A stretch of 64,000 nucleotides of DNA. Origin: Aliirhizobium wenxiniae (GTDB taxonomy: Bacteria > Pseudomonadota > Alphaproteobacteria > Rhizobiales > Rhizobiaceae). The translations under genes and the position numbers were made by a program. Positions 63,504-64,000 of the stretch are shown in pieces. The DNA lies in the NCBI RefSeq assembly GCF_014201355.1, contig NZ_JACHEG010000001.1:248001-312000 (forward strand). Reading direction: 5' to 3'. Every line of letters begins with the position of its first letter. Position 1 is the first letter of the stretch. Under the pieces are notes generated by a model, which saw only the letters and a program-made list of their open reading frames with translations, searched no databases and was not told where the DNA came from.

Positions 63504-63532
63504 GCCAAAAGGTGGGAAAATCGCCTTTTGGC
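63504..63532 (+). repeat. hairpin between cysteine desulfurase gene and sufB
   Basis: GCCAAAAGG (63504-63512) pairs with CCTTTTGGC (63524-63532) in the 148-bp spacer. It could be a processing or attenuation point; no T-run follows. Confidence 0.5.
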
Positions 63533-63614
63533 CCTTACATGGGGGAGGCCTTGTTTTCCCCGCAAGACTGACGGAATTGCCGGAATTTGAACCGGCAAAA
63601 TTTGGAGACTGAAG

Positions 63615-64000
63615 ATGCCTGCTGTCCAGGAAACGATCGATCAGGTCCGTGGGATCGATATCGATCAGTACAAATACGGCTTCGAGACAGTTATCGAAGT
63701 GGACAAGGCTCCGAAGGGGCTTTCTGAAGATATCATCCGCTTCATTTCGGCCAAGAAGCAGGAGCCGGACTGGATGCTTGAATGGCGTCTGGATGCCTAC
63801 AAGCGCTGGCTGACGATGGAAGAGCCTACCTGGGCTCGTGTCGAGTACCCCAAGATCGACTTCAACGATATCTACTATTATGCCGCACCCAAGAACGTGA
63901 CCGGCCCGGTATCGCTGGACGAAGTCGACCCGGAACTGCTGCGCACCTATGAAAAGCTCGGCATTCCGCTGCGCGAACAGGAAATCCTGGCCGGCGTGCA
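63615..64000 (+). CDS. sufB: Fe-S cluster assembly scaffold protein SufB, 3' end outside the window
   Basis: The first ~128 residues of SufB (full length about 485). ATG 63615 follows TTTGGAGACTGAAG. Visible SufB phrases are YKYGFETVIEVDKAPKGLSE, IIRFISAKKQEPDWMLEWRL, DAYKRWLTMEEPTWARVEYP and KIDFNDIYYYAAPK. SufB forms the SufBC2D scaffold and accepts sulfur. sufC, sufD and sufS are expected beyond the window. Confidence 0.95.
   Translation, partial: MPAVQETIDQVRGIDIDQYKYGFETVIEVDKAPKGLSEDIIRFISAKKQEPDWMLEWRLDAYKRWLTMEEPTWARVEYPKIDFNDIYYYAAPKNVTGPVSLDEVDPELLRTYEKLGIPLREQEILAGV

Overview
This window is a stretch of ordinary chromosome from an alphaproteobacterium, almost certainly of the order Rhizobiales and most likely the family Rhizobiaceae (Agrobacterium/Rhizobium/Sinorhizobium-like). 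The evidence is gene content: a Usg protein, BA14K-type WC repeats, a fused SecDF, class II DAHP synthase, a fumC / L,D-transpeptidase / gph / rpiA / DUF2059 / gor block, and a suf operon opened by a cysteine desulfurase. The DNA is GC-rich with strong GC3 coding bias. I see no insertion sequence, prophage, integrase or CRISPR array. One tRNA gene (Lys, anticodon CTT) is present.

Layout. 1-2.8 kb: the 3' part of an alkanesulfonate-use operon (ssuD-ssuC-ssuB). 2.8-6.2 kb: minus-strand ddl, a CopD-like membrane protein, a DinB protein, a TPR-methyltransferase and usg. 6.3-8.9 kb: a polar amino acid ABC importer (two permeases and a binding protein) with no ATPase gene beside it. 9.3-11.6 kb: a large OmpA-family envelope protein with a long Q/P/E/R-rich repeat region. 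11.6-13.7 kb: mobB-mobA-EamA. 13.9-16.5 kb: a chemoreceptor. 16.6-19 kb: a TPP riboswitch and thiM-thiE-thiD (thiamine precursor salvage), ending 14 bp inside the antisense moaA. 20-24 kb: DUF971 protein, CPA2 K+/H+ antiporter, PPOX flavoprotein, then a convergent diguanylate cyclase.

24.4-33.6 kb: a central-metabolism and envelope block (fumC, L,D-transpeptidase, gph, rpiA, DUF2059, gor, class II DAHP synthase). 33.6-39.6 kb: zinc alcohol dehydrogenase with a divergent AraC regulator, TetR regulator with a clear promoter/palindrome, ilvC, a RbsD/FucU protein and a class I/II aminotransferase. 39.7-43.4 kb: a three-gene ABC importer of the Fe(III)/phosphonate type with a fused double permease. 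43.5-46.4 kb: endonuclease/exonuclease/phosphatase protein, a Nudix-like protein (ATGA overlap) and a PhzF protein. 46.5-54 kb: tRNA-Lys, BA14K protein, LysR regulator divergent from a catalytically odd alpha/beta-hydrolase and an RND efflux pair. 54-58 kb: SDR, HAD phosphatase, APC permease, PmtA-like methyltransferase, YqaA. 58-61.3 kb: secDF and a small membrane protein. 61.4-64 kb: alpha/beta hydrolase, then the start of the suf Fe-S assembly operon, whose promoter region carries a near-consensus iron-control (Irr/ICE) box.

The window is mostly housekeeping, and I did not find a convincing new multi-gene system. The points most worth following are: (1) the hydrolase-fold protein beside the RND pump, with Glu in place of the nucleophilic Ser and no oxyanion-hole glycine motif; (2) the ICE box and a second palindrome in the suf leader; (3) a terminator-like hairpin inside the first codons of the fused ABC permease; (4) the repeat-expanded OmpA protein; and (5) the EEP-Nudix-PhzF cluster with a degenerate Nudix box. 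All functional calls rest on reading motifs by eye; no database search was run.
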